A stretch of 64,000 bases of DNA from DATGJX01 sp963830545 (GCA_963830545.1 CAWHMK010000001.1:2542001-2606000), one strand, 5' to 3'. Positions 42,339 to 52,396 are shown, counted from the first letter of the stretch. Numbers and translations are program-made. The notes: generated by a model from the sequence alone, not told the origin.

Positions 42339-43476
42339 GAGAAAGCGCGTAGCAATTCTCGGATCGACCGGATCGATCGGTACGCAGGCGCTCGACGTCA
42401 TCGCGCATCACGGCGACCGTTTCGAAGTCGTTGCGCTCGCCGCCGGCAAGCAGATCGACAAGCTCCGCGAACAAGCGAAGCACTTCAACGTGCCGGTTAC
42501 GGCGAACGCACGGGACGGTGCCGCCGGTTTGCATCGCGTCGCGGTGGAAAGCGAGCCCGACATCGTGCTCGCCGCAACGGACGGCTTCGTTTCGTTCGAC
42601 GCAGTGTTCGCCGCAGTAGAACGCGGAATCGACATTGCGGTCGCAAACAAAGAGCTCGTCGTTGCCGCCGGGGAGCTGCTACTGGACGCGTCCAAACGCA
42701 GCCGGTCGAAACTCTTGCCGGTCGACTCCGAACATTCCGCGCTCTTCCAATGTTTGGTCGGCGAGGACCCGCAGCGCGTTCAAACGATCATTCTCACCGC
42801 TTCCGGCGGCCCGTTTTGGCGAAAGTCGAGCGACGAAATTCAAAACGCAACCTTGGAAGCGGCGCTCGCGCATCCCACGTGGCGGATGGGTATCAAAAAT
42901 ACCGTGGACTCCGCCAGCATGATGAACAAAGGTTTGGAAGTCATCGAAGCGAGCCGCCTGTTCGGATTTCCCGGCGAGCGAGTCGGCATTTTGGTCCATC
43001 CGCAATCGATCGCGCACGGCATGGTCGTCTTCACCGACGGCAACGTGAAGATTCAAGCCGCGGCCCCCGACATGCGCCTGCCCATCGGCTACGCGCTGGC
43101 GTATCCCGATAGACTCGCCGGGGCGGCAATGCACGACCCGCTCACCGCGGCCGGAGGGCATCCGGAAGCGCCGGCCCTGCGTTACGATTTCGAACGGCCC
43201 GACCCCGAGCGCTTTCCCTGCGTCCGGCTAGCCTACGAGGCGCTGGCAGCGGGCGGTACGATGCCTGCCGTCCTTTCGGCAGCAAACGAAATCGCCGTCG
43301 GAGCGTTTGTAGAGGGTGTGATCCGCTTCGGACAGATCCCTGCGGTCATCGAAAGCGCAATGACGGGCGGGGGCGCCGAAGAACTAAGTTTGGAGGGCGT
43401 TCGCCGCGCCGACCGCTCCGCTCGCGAACGCGCGCGCGAGGCCGTCGCGCAGCTGCGCTGTACGCAAGAGGTATAA
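42331..43476 (+). CDS. dxr: 1-deoxy-D-xylulose 5-phosphate reductoisomerase
   Basis: Dxr converts DXP to MEP, the committed step of the non-mevalonate isoprenoid pathway. The 381-residue frame from TTG 42331 is intact and of normal length. Motifs: VAILGSTGSIGTQALDVI (NADPH-binding), VANKELVVAAGELL, LPVDSEHSALFQCL (metal-binding D and E), ILTASGGPFW, NTVDSASMMNKGLEVIEA and VHPQSIAHGMVVF. It overlaps cdsA and abuts rseP. With ispG downstream it accounts for two of the seven MEP steps. Confidence 0.97.
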   Translation: MAKRKRVAILGSTGSIGTQALDVIAHHGDRFEVVALAAGKQIDKLREQAKHFNVPVTANARDGAAGLHRVAVESEPDIVLAATDGFVSFDAVFAAVERGIDIAVANKELVVAAGELLLDASKRSRSKLLPVDSEHSALFQCLVGEDPQRVQTIILTASGGPFWRKSSDEIQNATLEAALAHPTWRMGIKNTVDSASMMNKGLEVIEASRLFGFPGERVGILVHPQSIAHGMVVFTDGNVKIQAAAPDMRLPIGYALAYPDRLAGAAMHDPLTAAGGHPEAPALRYDFERPDPERFPCVRLAYEALAAGGTMPAVLSAANEIAVGAFVEGVIRFGQIPAVIESAMTGGGAEELSLEGVRRADRSARERAREAVAQLRCTQEV

Positions 43477-44635
43477 TTGACGATTTTATTTGCCGCCGTC
43501 ACGCTGGTGAACATCGAGAAGATTCTCCTGTTCGTCGTGATGCTCTCCGTGCTGATCGTGTTGCACGAATACGGGCATTTCATCATTGCGCGCTTGAACA
43601 AGGTTCGCGTGCTCGAATTCTCCGTCGGGATGGGACCGCTGGTCGCCTCGGTCCGCAGCAAGCGCAGCGGCACGCAATACTCGCTGCGCGCCTTGCCCAT
43701 CGGGGGCTATTGCGCAATGCACGGCGAGGACAATCGCACGACCGAAGCCGATCAGCAGCGCGAATTCCGCGAGCAACTCACGGTTAACGTGAACGGCCGC
43801 GAATACGACTACGACAACTTTCAAGCCCGGAGCGCTTGGCGTCGTCTGGCCATCATACTCGCCGGACCCATTGCGAATTTCATTCTCGCGTTCGTGATTT
43901 TGGTCGTCAGCGCGGTTGCATTCGGCGTGAGCAGCGACAAACCGCAGCCGGTCATCCAGGTCGTGCAGCCCGGGTCGCCGGCGGCAAAGGCCGGCCTACG
44001 CGTGAACGACCGCATCGTCGCGATCGACGGGCGCGGCGTGAACGGCGGACAGAATCTCGTGACGCTCATTCACAAATCGCTCGGCAAGCGGCTCTTGGTG
44101 ACGTACTCGCGAGGCGGCGCGCAATCGCAGGTCTCCATCGTTGCGGCCCACTGCCCGCCGCCCGAATCGCAATCGTGGGGCTGCATCGGTTTCGTTCCCG
44201 TGGACACGCTCGAACACGTGCCCTTCGGCGATGCGGTAGTCGATGCGGCGTACGCCTTCGTGAACATCGGGCAGCAAACGTTCGGCAGCCTTGCGCTGCT
44301 GGTCAGCCACCCGGTGAAATACGGCGGTCAGCCTCTCCGGCGTCGTGGGCATGGCGCAGGCCGCCACGGCCATCGAAGATTGGGGCTGGGGCTACTATCT
44401 GAGTTTTGCCGCGCTGATTTCCTTCGCACTGGGTGTTTTCAACCTCTTGCCGCTTCCGGCGCTCGACGGCGGGCGCGCTGCGTTCATCGTCGGCGAGCTC
44501 GTACGCGGAAAACCCGTCGATCCGGAGAAAGAAGCCTGGGTGCACATTACCGGCCTAGCCGTGCTCATCGCGCTGATGCTGGTGATAAACTTCAACAACG
44601 TCGTGCAAATCGTCCAAGGAAAGGGCCCCTTCTAA
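43477..44635 (+). CDS. rseP: Site-2 protease RseP-type membrane metalloprotease (one frameshift)
   Basis: RseP cleaves membrane-embedded anti-sigma factors and signal peptides. The N-terminal segment contains VLIVLHEYGHFIIARLNKVR, with the zinc motif HEYGH, then FSVGMGPLVASV. A PDZ domain follows (about residues 160-240; VVQPGSPAAKAGLRVNDRIV). The frame breaks near 44330; one missing C restores GG-SLSGVVGMAQAAT. The other frame continues VFNLLPLPALDGGRAAFIVG, the second catalytic (LDG) motif, to 44635. The original frame runs on into ispG, creating an apparent 811-codon fusion that is not real. Confidence 0.93.
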
Positions 44636-44769
44636 GTGCTGCATCCTCGAAGTCCAATGCGATTCTGCGGCGCCCTTTTTCCGCACTGCGTCGTTGCGCC
44701 CTCATTGCGCCCAGCGTCACGAAAAAATGCCGGGCTCATACCCGCATCGACTTCGAGGAGCCGGCACTA

Positions 44770-45912
44770 GTGATTCGTCTGCGCAGGCAAAGCAAGCCGG
44801 TCTTTCTGCAAAACAAGACCGGAAAGGCAGACGCCAAGGGCGTGTGGATCGGCGGCGAGCATCCGGTCGTGGTGCAAACGATGACCACTACCGATACGGC
44901 CGACGCAGACGCAACGCTCGAGCAGATATACGGTTTGGCCATGGAAGGCGCCGAAGTCGTGCGCGTGACGGTGAAAGATCCGCCGGACGCTGCCGCCATG
45001 CCCGCCATCGTGCACCGTTCGCCCGTTCCGATCGTCGCCGACATTCATTTCGATCATCGGATGGCACTCGCCGCAATCGAAGCGGGCGTCGCAAAACTGC
45101 GGCTCAATCCCGGCAACATTCGCGACTACGCGAAGACCAAACAAGTCGTCGAAGCCGCGAAGGCCAAAGGCATTCCGATTCGCATCGGCGTCAACATGGG
45201 TTCGCTCGCGCCCGATCTCGAGAAGGCGCTGGGCCACACCGCTCAGGCGATGGTCGAATCGGCGATGCGTCACGTCGAGATTCTCGAAGACCTCGATCAC
45301 CGCGACATCGTCATCTCGCTCAAAGCGCACGATGTGACGACGACCGTTCACGCATACCGGCTGATGGACAAGCGTTTGCGGGAACGCGACACGCCGTATG
45401 CGCTGCACTTGGGCATCACGGAAGCGGGACTGCTGCGCGACGGCACGATCAAATCCTCAATCGGTCTGGGCATCCTGCTGTTCGAAGGCATCGGCGACAC
45501 GATCCGAGTTTCGCTCGCGGCGGATCCGATCGAAGAGGTGCCGGCCTGCTGGAGCATCCTCAAATCGCTCGGCCTGCGCGAAAAGGGCTTCGAAATCACG
45601 GCGTGCCCATCGTGCGGCCGTGCGGAGATCAGCGTCCTGGAACTTGGGCGCTCCGTGGAAGCGATTGCGAAAGAGTATACGGCGCCGGTCAAAGTCGCCG
45701 TCATGGGCTGCGTCGTGAACGGGCCTGGTGAATCGAAGATGGCGGACGTCGGCGTGGCCGGCGGCAAGGGAAAAGGCGCCATCTACCGGGCCGGCGAGCT
45801 CGTCGGCACCTTCCCGGAGGACGAACTCCTGGGCGCTCTACGGCTGGAAATCGAGAAGGTTATAGCCGAAAAATATCCTGAGTACGCTCATGAGATATCA
45901 CAAGCCGTCTAG
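44770..45912 (+). CDS. ispG: 4-hydroxy-3-methylbut-2-en-1-yl diphosphate synthase
   Basis: IspG (GcpE) is the 4Fe-4S enzyme converting MEcPP to HMBPP. The start is GTG 44770, behind GAGGAG. Motifs: VWIGGEHPVVVQTMTTTDTA, VPIVADIHFDHRMALAAIEA, LRLNPGNI, IRIGVNMGSL, HLGITEAG, and the cluster ligands in ITACPSCGRAE and VMGCVVNGPGESKMADVGVA. The length of 380 residues corresponds to the short bacterial form. Its end overlaps the next gene by 23 bases. Confidence 0.96.
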   Translation: MIRLRRQSKPVFLQNKTGKADAKGVWIGGEHPVVVQTMTTTDTADADATLEQIYGLAMEGAEVVRVTVKDPPDAAAMPAIVHRSPVPIVADIHFDHRMALAAIEAGVAKLRLNPGNIRDYAKTKQVVEAAKAKGIPIRIGVNMGSLAPDLEKALGHTAQAMVESAMRHVEILEDLDHRDIVISLKAHDVTTTVHAYRLMDKRLRERDTPYALHLGITEAGLLRDGTIKSSIGLGILLFEGIGDTIRVSLAADPIEEVPACWSILKSLGLREKGFEITACPSCGRAEISVLELGRSVEAIAKEYTAPVKVAVMGCVVNGPGESKMADVGVAGGKGKGAIYRAGELVGTFPEDELLGALRLEIEKVIAEKYPEYAHEISQAV

Positions 45913-46360
45913 AACGACCCTCGCGGCGACGCTCATTCTCGCGCTGTTCGGATCGCTGGCGTTTGCTTTTTCCAGTCCGGTAGAGGTTCGGCTGGACGGC
46001 CAGACGCTGATCAGCGACGTGCCGCCGGTGACGACCGCGAAAGGCGTGTTCGTGGCGCTGCGTCCCGTCAGCGACGCGCTCGGCGCCGAAACGCGCTACG
46101 AGCACAAGTCCGGCGAAGTGCTCATCACGCGCGGCGATCAGACGATGAAGTTGAAAGTGGGCTCCACGCACGCGAAGATCAACGGCATGCCGTTGACGCT
46201 GCACCGCGCGCCGTTCCGCGTACGCGGCCGCGTAATGATGAGTTTACGCAGCGTTCAGCAAGTGTTCGGCGTGCGCGTGAAGTTCGACAAGATGACGGCG
46301 CGCGTGGATCTGAACACGCCCGGCGTTTCGGAAACGTCCCCGCAATACGAAACCCAGTAG
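45890..46360 (+). CDS. Secreted copper amine oxidase N-terminal-like (stalk) domain protein
   Basis: A 156-residue protein with a signal peptide (RTTLAATLILALFGSLAFA). One copper-amine-oxidase-N/stalk domain follows: VEVRLDGQTLISDVPPVTTA, GVFVALRPVSDALGAETRYE, MMSLRSVQQVFGVRVKFD. This domain is frequent in Firmicutes, Armatimonadota and related phyla, where it is thought to bind cell-wall or ligand, but its role is unclear. It overlaps ispG at its start and ends 3 bases before the convergent permease gene. Confidence 0.8.
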   Translation: MRYHKPSRTTLAATLILALFGSLAFAFSSPVEVRLDGQTLISDVPPVTTAKGVFVALRPVSDALGAETRYEHKSGEVLITRGDQTMKLKVGSTHAKINGMPLTLHRAPFRVRGRVMMSLRSVQQVFGVRVKFDKMTARVDLNTPGVSETSPQYETQ

Positions 46361-46363
46361 CGC

Positions 46364-47890
46364 TCAGACGAACTCCTGCAGGCCCTCGGGTTCGACGACG
46401 GGCTGAATGTCTTCCGGATTCGATTTCCGGAAACCGTATGAGAAGAAAATCACCAGACCCACGATGAGCGCGCCGCCGAACCACGTCCACGTCGTTCGCG
46501 AAAGGCCGAATATCGCCAGAAACAGCGAAAAAACGATTCCCAGAATCGGAAAGAGCGGAACGAACGGAACGCGGAAGGAGCGGGGCAGTTCCGGCCGGCG
46601 CTTGCGCAAGTAGAGCACGCCGCCGCACACGACGGTGAACGCGATGAGCGTACCGATGTTGACCAGATTCAGCAGCTGATTGAGTGGAACGATGAGCGCC
46701 AGGACGGCGACTGCGACGCCGGTGAGCATCGTCGTGACGACCGGCGTCTTGAATCGCGGATGAATCGTCGCGACGATCGGCGGAAGCATCTTGTCGCGCG
46801 CCATCACGTAAAAGATGCGCGTTTGGCCCAGCAGGGAACTGAGCGCGACGCTCGTCGTGCCCGCCAGAACGCCGACCGTGATGATCCAGCTGAGCCACGG
46901 CCGGTGCAACGGCGCAAGCGCGTACACGAGCGGATCCTTGATCGGCACCTTGTTCCACGGAACCGCGCCGATGAGGACGATCGCCGTCGCACAGTAAATG
47001 ACGGTCCCGATTGCGAGCGCGCCGAGGACGCCCATCGGAACGTCGCGTTGAGGATTCTTGCATTCTTCGGCGGTCGTGGTCGCGGTGTCGAAGCCGATGT
47101 AACTGAAGAACACGTATGCGCCGATCGCGATGACCCCGTACGGCTGCGCCGACGACGAATAATCCGCAGTTCCTCCGAACGGCTGCAGCGCTCCCCAGCC
47201 GTATGGAGAGAAATTCGCGAAATGCATGCCGTGGAACAGCCATGCGCCCGCGACGATGAAGAAGAGCAGCGCGGAGATCTTCAGGACGACGAACACGTTG
47301 TTCGTCGTTGCAGATTCGCGAATGCCCACCGAGAGTATCGCGCTCAGGCCGAGCACGAAAAGCGCCGCGACGACGTCGCACTGCGAATGCGCGAGGTCCC
47401 AATTCGACGGAACCCACCACGCGCCGTGAACGATCAAATTCGATTGCTGCGCCCATGCGGGAATCGCTACACCCGCGCTTTTGAGTACGTCTTGAATCGC
47501 CGCGGAGAACTGCTGCGCGACCGGAGCGGCGCTGATGCCGTATTCGAAGAGCAGCGCAAAGCCGATGATCCACGCGAAGAGCTTTCCGAGCGTTGCATAC
47601 GCGTAGGTGTACGCGCTGCCGGCAATCGGCACCATCGCCCCGAGTTCCGCGTAGCAGAGCGCCGCGAAGAACGACGTCACGCCCGCGATCAGATAGGACA
47701 GGATGACTGCCGGGCCGGCGCCTTTGACGCCGGTACCGATCGTCGTGAAGATGCCGCCGCCGATCATCGTGCCCAGGCCGATGGCGACCAGGTCTTTCGC
47801 CGTCAGGGCCCGCCGCAGAATCTTCTGCCGGGACAATGCCCGAAGCTTGTCGACGTTCGTCGTGGCGAACAGGCGTGCGGCTAGCGACAT
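46364..47890 (-). CDS. Amino acid permease (APC superfamily)
   Basis: A polytopic transporter of the APC superfamily, closest in style to the cationic amino acid transporter (CAT/YfnA) group. The first helix has LVAIGLGTMIGGGIFTTIGT, the substrate-binding unwound motif. YAELGAMVPIAGSAYTYAYA, FFSYIGFDTATTTAEECKNP and GTTSVALSSLLGQTRIFYVM follow. About 12-13 hydrophobic segments are visible. The start is set at ATG 47890 (MSLAARLFATTNVDKLRALS) rather than 47950, because the upstream residues do not look native. It converges on the stalk-domain gene and diverges from the NUDIX gene with a 58-base gap. Confidence 0.9.
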   Translation of the reverse strand: MSLAARLFATTNVDKLRALSRQKILRRALTAKDLVAIGLGTMIGGGIFTTIGTGVKGAGPAVILSYLIAGVTSFFAALCYAELGAMVPIAGSAYTYAYATLGKLFAWIIGFALLFEYGISAAPVAQQFSAAIQDVLKSAGVAIPAWAQQSNLIVHGAWWVPSNWDLAHSQCDVVAALFVLGLSAILSVGIRESATTNNVFVVLKISALLFFIVAGAWLFHGMHFANFSPYGWGALQPFGGTADYSSSAQPYGVIAIGAYVFFSYIGFDTATTTAEECKNPQRDVPMGVLGALAIGTVIYCATAIVLIGAVPWNKVPIKDPLVYALAPLHRPWLSWIITVGVLAGTTSVALSSLLGQTRIFYVMARDKMLPPIVATIHPRFKTPVVTTMLTGVAVAVLALIVPLNQLLNLVNIGTLIAFTVVCGGVLYLRKRRPELPRSFRVPFVPLFPILGIVFSLFLAIFGLSRTTWTWFGGALIVGLVIFFSYGFRKSNPEDIQPVVEPEGLQEFV

Positions 47891-47948
47891 CCCGCCCGGC
47901 GTTCGCGCAAGAGTGGCTGCCGCCCTACAAGAACACTCATCACAAACC

Positions 47949-48509
47949 ATGAAGACGTATCAGCGGCTGAGCTCGCGTGAAGTCTACCGCAATCCGTTCC
48001 TGTCGGTCGAGGCGCACGAAATCGTTCATCCGAGCGGCGTGAAGGGCGAGCATGTCCTCATCGTGACGCCGCCGGCCGCCGCAGTCGTCGTGGCCGATGG
48101 CGGGGACTTGCTCTTCGCGCGCCAGCCGCGCTTCGGCGCGCAAGCCGAAGTCGTGGAGATCGTCAAAGGCGGCGCGGAACCGGGTGAAACCGCGCTGGAG
48201 TGCGCGCAGCGCGAAACGCGCGAAGAACTCGGGATCGTCGCGGCGCACTGGACGGAACTCGGGCGCTTGTACGAAATTCCGTCACTGATGAACGCGCCGG
48301 TCGAACTCTTTCTCGCGCACGGCATCGAGCACGTCGAAACCGAAGCGGAAGCAGTGGAAACGATAGAACTCGTGCGTCTCCCGCAAGACCTTGCAATTGC
48401 CGCAGCGGCGTCGGGAAAGATGAACGACGCCGTTACGGTCGCGGCGCTGCTGCGTTACGGAATCGCTGCGGGCGTTTTGATCACCGCGGCGGCGGAGCCT
48501 GCGTCTTAG
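47949..48509 (+). CDS. NUDIX hydrolase, ADP-ribose pyrophosphatase type
   Basis: The NUDIX box GGAEPGETALECAQRETREE plus LGI fits G-x5-E-x7-R-E-x2-E-E-x-G. The preceding VYRNPFLSVEAHEIVHPSGV and FARQPRFGA and the following YEIPSLMNAPVELFLA place it in the ADP-ribose pyrophosphatase (NudF-like) subfamily. The 186-residue frame is intact. It overlaps the end of the convergent cobalamin adenosyltransferase gene by 29 bases. Confidence 0.88.
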   Translation: MKTYQRLSSREVYRNPFLSVEAHEIVHPSGVKGEHVLIVTPPAAAVVVADGGDLLFARQPRFGAQAEVVEIVKGGAEPGETALECAQRETREELGIVAAHWTELGRLYEIPSLMNAPVELFLAHGIEHVETEAEAVETIELVRLPQDLAIAAAASGKMNDAVTVAALLRYGIAAGVLITAAAEPAS

Positions 48510-49083
48510 CGTTCCAAAGATGTTCCGGTTCGTGGAACCGGCGGTTGCACCAGCGCGCCCACACGAAGAGCGCGTCGGACAACCGGTTGACGTAACGCAC
48601 GCATTCCTGTGAAACGTCCGGTTCCGTTTCCCGCAATGTGACGATGAGGCGTTCCGCCCTGCGGCACACGGTGCGCGCTACGTGCAGATGCGCGCCGGGA
48701 GCGCTTCCACCCGGGTGAATGAAGTTGGCGAGCGGTTCGAGCTCCGTTTGCGCTTCGTCGATCGCGCGTTCCAGCGCCTTCACGTCGTCGGCCGGGAGGA
48801 GCGGCATGCCTTCCCAGCGTTCTGCGGATGGCGTTGCCAGTTCCGCACCCAAATTGAAGAGCGCGTCCTGCGTCCACGCCAGCCATGCGTCCATGCGCTG
48901 CGTGCTCTCGTCGAGTGGGCGCGAGCGCAGCGCGGTGCGAGCGAGGCCGATATGACTCGAGAGTTCGTCGAGGGTCCCGTACGAAGCGATGCGCAGGGAG
49001 TTTTTCTTCACGCGCGCGCCGCCGACCAGGCCGGTCGTGCCGTCGTCGCCGGTACGGGTGTAAATGCGTGTCGATTTCGGCAT
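48481..49083 (-). CDS. Cob(I)yrinic acid a,c-diamide adenosyltransferase, PduO type
   Basis: This enzyme adenosylates cob(I)alamin to make coenzyme B12. Motifs: RIYTRTGDDGTTGLVGGARV (ATP-binding), GTLDELSSHIGLAR, HPGGSAPGAHLHVARTVCRR and RRAERLIV, then YVNRLSDALFVWARW. The length is normal for PduO (about 200 residues). ATG 49083 is preferred to 49092 as the family start (MPKSTRIYTRTG). It overlaps the NUDIX gene tail to tail and diverges from proS across 56 bases. Confidence 0.93.
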   Translation of the reverse strand: MPKSTRIYTRTGDDGTTGLVGGARVKKNSLRIASYGTLDELSSHIGLARTALRSRPLDESTQRMDAWLAWTQDALFNLGAELATPSAERWEGMPLLPADDVKALERAIDEAQTELEPLANFIHPGGSAPGAHLHVARTVCRRAERLIVTLRETEPDVSQECVRYVNRLSDALFVWARWCNRRFHEPEHLWNAKTQAPPPR

Positions 49084-49139
49084 GAGACGCACGCTTCGCG
49101 GCAGGCGAGCTCGGCTACTTTTCCGAATCGGGGCCGGTC

Positions 49140-50629
49140 ATGTCCCAAAGTACCGAAGCCGTCGGTTCGTCGCAGAATGCTCAACAGGAACCGCTCGTCA
49201 AAGAGATCCCGCCGAAAGACGCGGATCTCTCAGCTTGGTACACGGCCGTGTGCCTGAAGGCCGAGCTGGTTTCGTACGCCCCCGTGCGAGGATGCGTCGT
49301 GCTGCGCCCGTATGGTTTCGGCCTGTGGGAGAATCTGCAAAAACACCTGGACGAGCGCTTCAAAGCGACGGGACACGAAAACGCGTATTTCCCGCTGCTC
49401 ATTCCGGAAAGCTGCTGAACAAGGAATCGGAACACGTCGAAGGCTTTGCGCCGGAGGTTGCGTGGGTTACCGAGGGCGGTCATGAAAAGCTGGACGAGCG
49501 CCTAGCGATCCGGCCGACGTCCGAAGTGATCATCGGCGTCATGTACGCCAAGTGGATTCAATCGCATCGAGATCTGCCCGTGCTCATCAATCAATGGGTA
49601 AACGTGCTGCGCTGGGAAAAGGCGACGCGGCCGTTCCTGCGCACGATGGAGTTCCTGTGGCAGGAAGGGCACACCGCGCATGCGTCCGCGGCGCAGGCGC
49701 GTGAAGAAACCGAGCAGATGCTGGCCGTATACAAAGATTTTGCGGAAAACGTCGCCGCTGTTCCCGTCTATGCGGGCATGAAAAGCGCGAGCGAACGTTT
49801 CCCGGGCGCCGTGGAAACGTATTCGATCGAAGCGCTCATGCCGGACGGGAAGGCGCTGCAGTCCGCCACCTCGCACGACCTGGGCCAGAATTTCAGTAAA
49901 GCGTACGACATCACGTTCGTCGACGCCAATCAGCAGATCAAACACGTGTATACGACGTCTTGGGGCATGTCGTGGCGCATGCTCGGCGCGCTGATCATGG
50001 TGCACGGCGACGATCGGGGATTACGCATACCGCCGAAGATGGCGCCCATCGAAGCGGTCTTCGTGCCGATCGTGCGCGGCGAGGACGCGAGCACCGCGCA
50101 GAAGGCGCACGAGCTCGCCAAATCGCTTCGCTCCCAAGGGTATCGCGTGCGGGTCGACGACCGCGATCGCTCGCCGGGATGGAAATACAGCGAGTGGGAG
50201 ATGCGCGGCGTTCCCCTGCGCATCGAAATCGGTCCGCGCGATTTGGAGAGCGGCAGCGCGATGGTCGTGCGCCGCGACAAGCACAAGGGCGAAGACGGCG
50301 CGAAACTCAGCGTCCCGCTTGCCGAACTCGGCACACGTCTGCGCGAACTGCTCGACGAGGTACAAAACTCGTTGTACGACCAGGCGAAGGCGTTTCTCGA
50401 CGCGCACACGCTCGCTCCGAGCGATCGCGAAGACTTCTTCGAAAAGTGCCGCAGCCGCGCGGGCATGATCGACATTCCATGGTGCGGCCGCGGCGAATGC
50501 GAAGAGCAGGTAAAGGCCGCGACGGGCGCGACCACGCGCAATACGCGTGCGCTCGAACGCTCCGGCATTGCGTGCGTCGCATGCGGAGAGCCCGCAAAAG
50601 TGAACGCATACTTTGCTCAAAGTTATTAG
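49140..50629 (+). CDS. proS: Prolyl-tRNA synthetase, archaeal/eukaryotic type (one frameshift)
   Basis: ProS charges tRNA-Pro. ATG 49140 leads to the N-terminal block (LSAWYTAVCLKAELVSYAPV, GFGLWENLQKHLDERF, ENAYFPLLIPES). A shift near 49413 follows, and LLNKESEHVEGFAPEVAWVT continues. Class II motifs: LAIRPTSEVIIG, FLRTMEFLWQEGHTAH and SWGMSWRMLGALIMVHGDD. The anticodon domain contains DDRDRSPGWKYSEWEMRGVP and the C-terminal zinc-binding tail C-G-R-G-E-C and C-x2-C. This layout, with no inserted editing domain, is the type found in archaea, eukaryotes and some bacteria. It is essential, so the shift is probably an error. Confidence 0.93.
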
Positions 50630-51131
50630 CGCCCTGCTGCTGGTCGCGCAGGCGCTTTTTCCGACGGCGCCGCCGGGAGTCAGCCGTACCGATGCGTACG
50701 CTCGCGCTTCGGGAAACCTGCGGCCGGTCGCGGTCCGCATCGGCCGCGATCTCTTTCACACGATTTGGCCCGCGCAAGTCTTGAACGTGTACGCCGACGG
50801 GATTCCCGGTCACGAAATCGCCGGTTTGCACGTATCCGGCGTGCATTTCCATCACGCGCTGGACACGGCTGAATTCGTCTCCGAAATCGCAGAACTCGTC
50901 GAGCGCGCATTCGCGGCGGCCCCTGTGGAAGAGGTCGACGTCTGGGCGAGCGTTCCGCTCAATGTGGGTAAAGGCGTCGTCGTGGCAGGAGATTTGGCGA
51001 AACCCACGTTCCGCGAAGTATTCACGGTGAGCGTGCGCCGCGGTGAAAGCGCCCCTGCGCTCGTCGCTCGCATGCGAGCGGGCAAAGGCGTTTTCTGGGA
51101 CCAGGACTGGAAGCGGACTGCTCTAAAGTAG
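50613..51131 (+). CDS. Hypothetical secreted protein
   Basis: A 172-residue protein with a putative signal peptide (LLKVISALLLVAQALFPTAP). I do not recognise a family. The mature part has a mixed alpha/beta pattern with IGRDLFHTIWPAQVLNVYAD, GLHVSGVHFHHALDTAEFVS, and VDVWASVPLNVGKGVVVAGD. TTG 50613 overlaps the proS end by 17 bases, and the M16 peptidase starts 8 bases after its stop, so it is likely co-transcribed with both. Confidence 0.65.
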   Translation: MLKVISALLLVAQALFPTAPPGVSRTDAYARASGNLRPVAVRIGRDLFHTIWPAQVLNVYADGIPGHEIAGLHVSGVHFHHALDTAEFVSEIAELVERAFAAAPVEEVDVWASVPLNVGKGVVVAGDLAKPTFREVFTVSVRRGESAPALVARMRAGKGVFWDQDWKRTALK

Positions 51132-51139
51132 AACTGCAG

Positions 51140-52396
51140 ATGTACCGGAAGACCGTCCTCACGAACGGCGTGCGCGTCGTCACCGAAACGATGCCAGCCT
51201 TTCGCTCAGCCTCGCTCGGCATATGGGCCGACGTCGGATCCGCCGCGGAACAGGCGGAACGCCGCGGAATTTCGCATTTGGTCGAGCACATGCTCTTCAA
51301 GGGCACCGATCTCCGCACGGCGCGCCAGATCGCCGAAGAGATGGACGGCATCGGCGGCAATTTGAACGCGTTCACCGATAAAGAGACGACCTGCTATTAC
51401 GCGAAAGTCATGGATCAGCACATTCCGCTCGCGGTCGAAGTGCTTGCGGACATGTTCCTGCACTCGCGCTTCGATGCGGCCGATCTGGCGAAAGAACAGA
51501 AAGTCGTTCTCGAAGAGATCAAGATGTACGACGACTCGCCGGACGAGCTCATCCACGATCTCTTCATCCAAACCATGTGGGATTCGAGCGATTTGGGCGC
51601 GCCGACGATTGGGTTTGCCGACACGGTGACCAAACTGCGTCCCGACGACCTGCGCGCGCACATGCGCAAACACTACGCGCCGAATTCCGTGCTCGTTGCA
51701 GCAGCGGGAAACGTGGATCACGACCGCATCGTCGAACTGTTCGAAAAAGCGTTTGCGGAATTCGCGGGCCGCTGCGATCTGCCCGTGCCCGAAACGCCGA
51801 AGACCACGCCCAATGCGCTGTTTCGTCACAAGGACAGCGAACAGGCGTACGTCGTTCTCGGAACGCGGGGTCTTTCGGTCTGCGACGATCGCCGCTACGT
51901 CCTTTCCGTCATGGACACGATTCTCGGCGGCGGCATGTCGAGCCGGCTATTCCAAGAAATCCGCGAGAAACGCGGACTCGTCTACACCGTGTATTCGTTC
52001 CAGGCGGCGTATCGCGGCGCAGGACTGTTCGCGGTATACGCCGGAACCTCGCCCGAAAACGTTTCGGAATGCGTTTCAGTGGTATGCGATCAGTTCGCGC
52101 AGTTGCGCGAACAGCCGGTGAGCGACGCGGAGCTGCGTTTGGCGAAAGAGCACATCAAGGGCAGCCTCACGCTCTCGCTCGAGAGCACGTCGAGCCGGAT
52201 GATTCGTCTCGGACGCAGTGAGTTTTCGCTCGGGCGGCAGTTGACGACCGAAGAAATCGAAGAGCGCGTCGAAGCGGTGACTGCGCCTGAAATCCAAACG
52301 CTGGCGCAGGAGTTGCTGGCCGAAGACGGCCTGGGCCTGTGCGTGCTCGGACCGGTCGACGAAGCCTCAGTCGAATGGAATAGAAGCGCTGCATAA
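51140..52396 (+). CDS. M16-family zinc peptidase
   Basis: A 418-residue insulinase-like peptidase of the processing-peptidase subfamily. The inverted zinc motif HxxEH is in RRGISHLVEHMLFKGT near residues 46-50, with the downstream E ligand in NAFTDKETTCYYAKV. GGMSSRLFQEIREKRGLVYT in the C-terminal half is the conserved R/Y substrate-binding region. It has no signal peptide. Bacterial members such as YmxG/MlpA are often near dut, pnp or proS; the role is unknown. Confidence 0.92.
   Translation: MYRKTVLTNGVRVVTETMPAFRSASLGIWADVGSAAEQAERRGISHLVEHMLFKGTDLRTARQIAEEMDGIGGNLNAFTDKETTCYYAKVMDQHIPLAVEVLADMFLHSRFDAADLAKEQKVVLEEIKMYDDSPDELIHDLFIQTMWDSSDLGAPTIGFADTVTKLRPDDLRAHMRKHYAPNSVLVAAAGNVDHDRIVELFEKAFAEFAGRCDLPVPETPKTTPNALFRHKDSEQAYVVLGTRGLSVCDDRRYVLSVMDTILGGGMSSRLFQEIREKRGLVYTVYSFQAAYRGAGLFAVYAGTSPENVSECVSVVCDQFAQLREQPVSDAELRLAKEHIKGSLTLSLESTSSRMIRLGRSEFSLGRQLTTEEIEERVEAVTAPEIQTLAQELLAEDGLGLCVLGPVDEASVEWNRSAA

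Noticed and set aside
43477..45912. An 811-codon frame suggesting an RseP-IspG fusion protein
   Set aside because: The RseP C-terminus with the LDG motif continues in another frame to 44635, and IspG has its own ribosome binding site and GTG start at 44770. The long frame exists only because a missing base removes the RseP stop.
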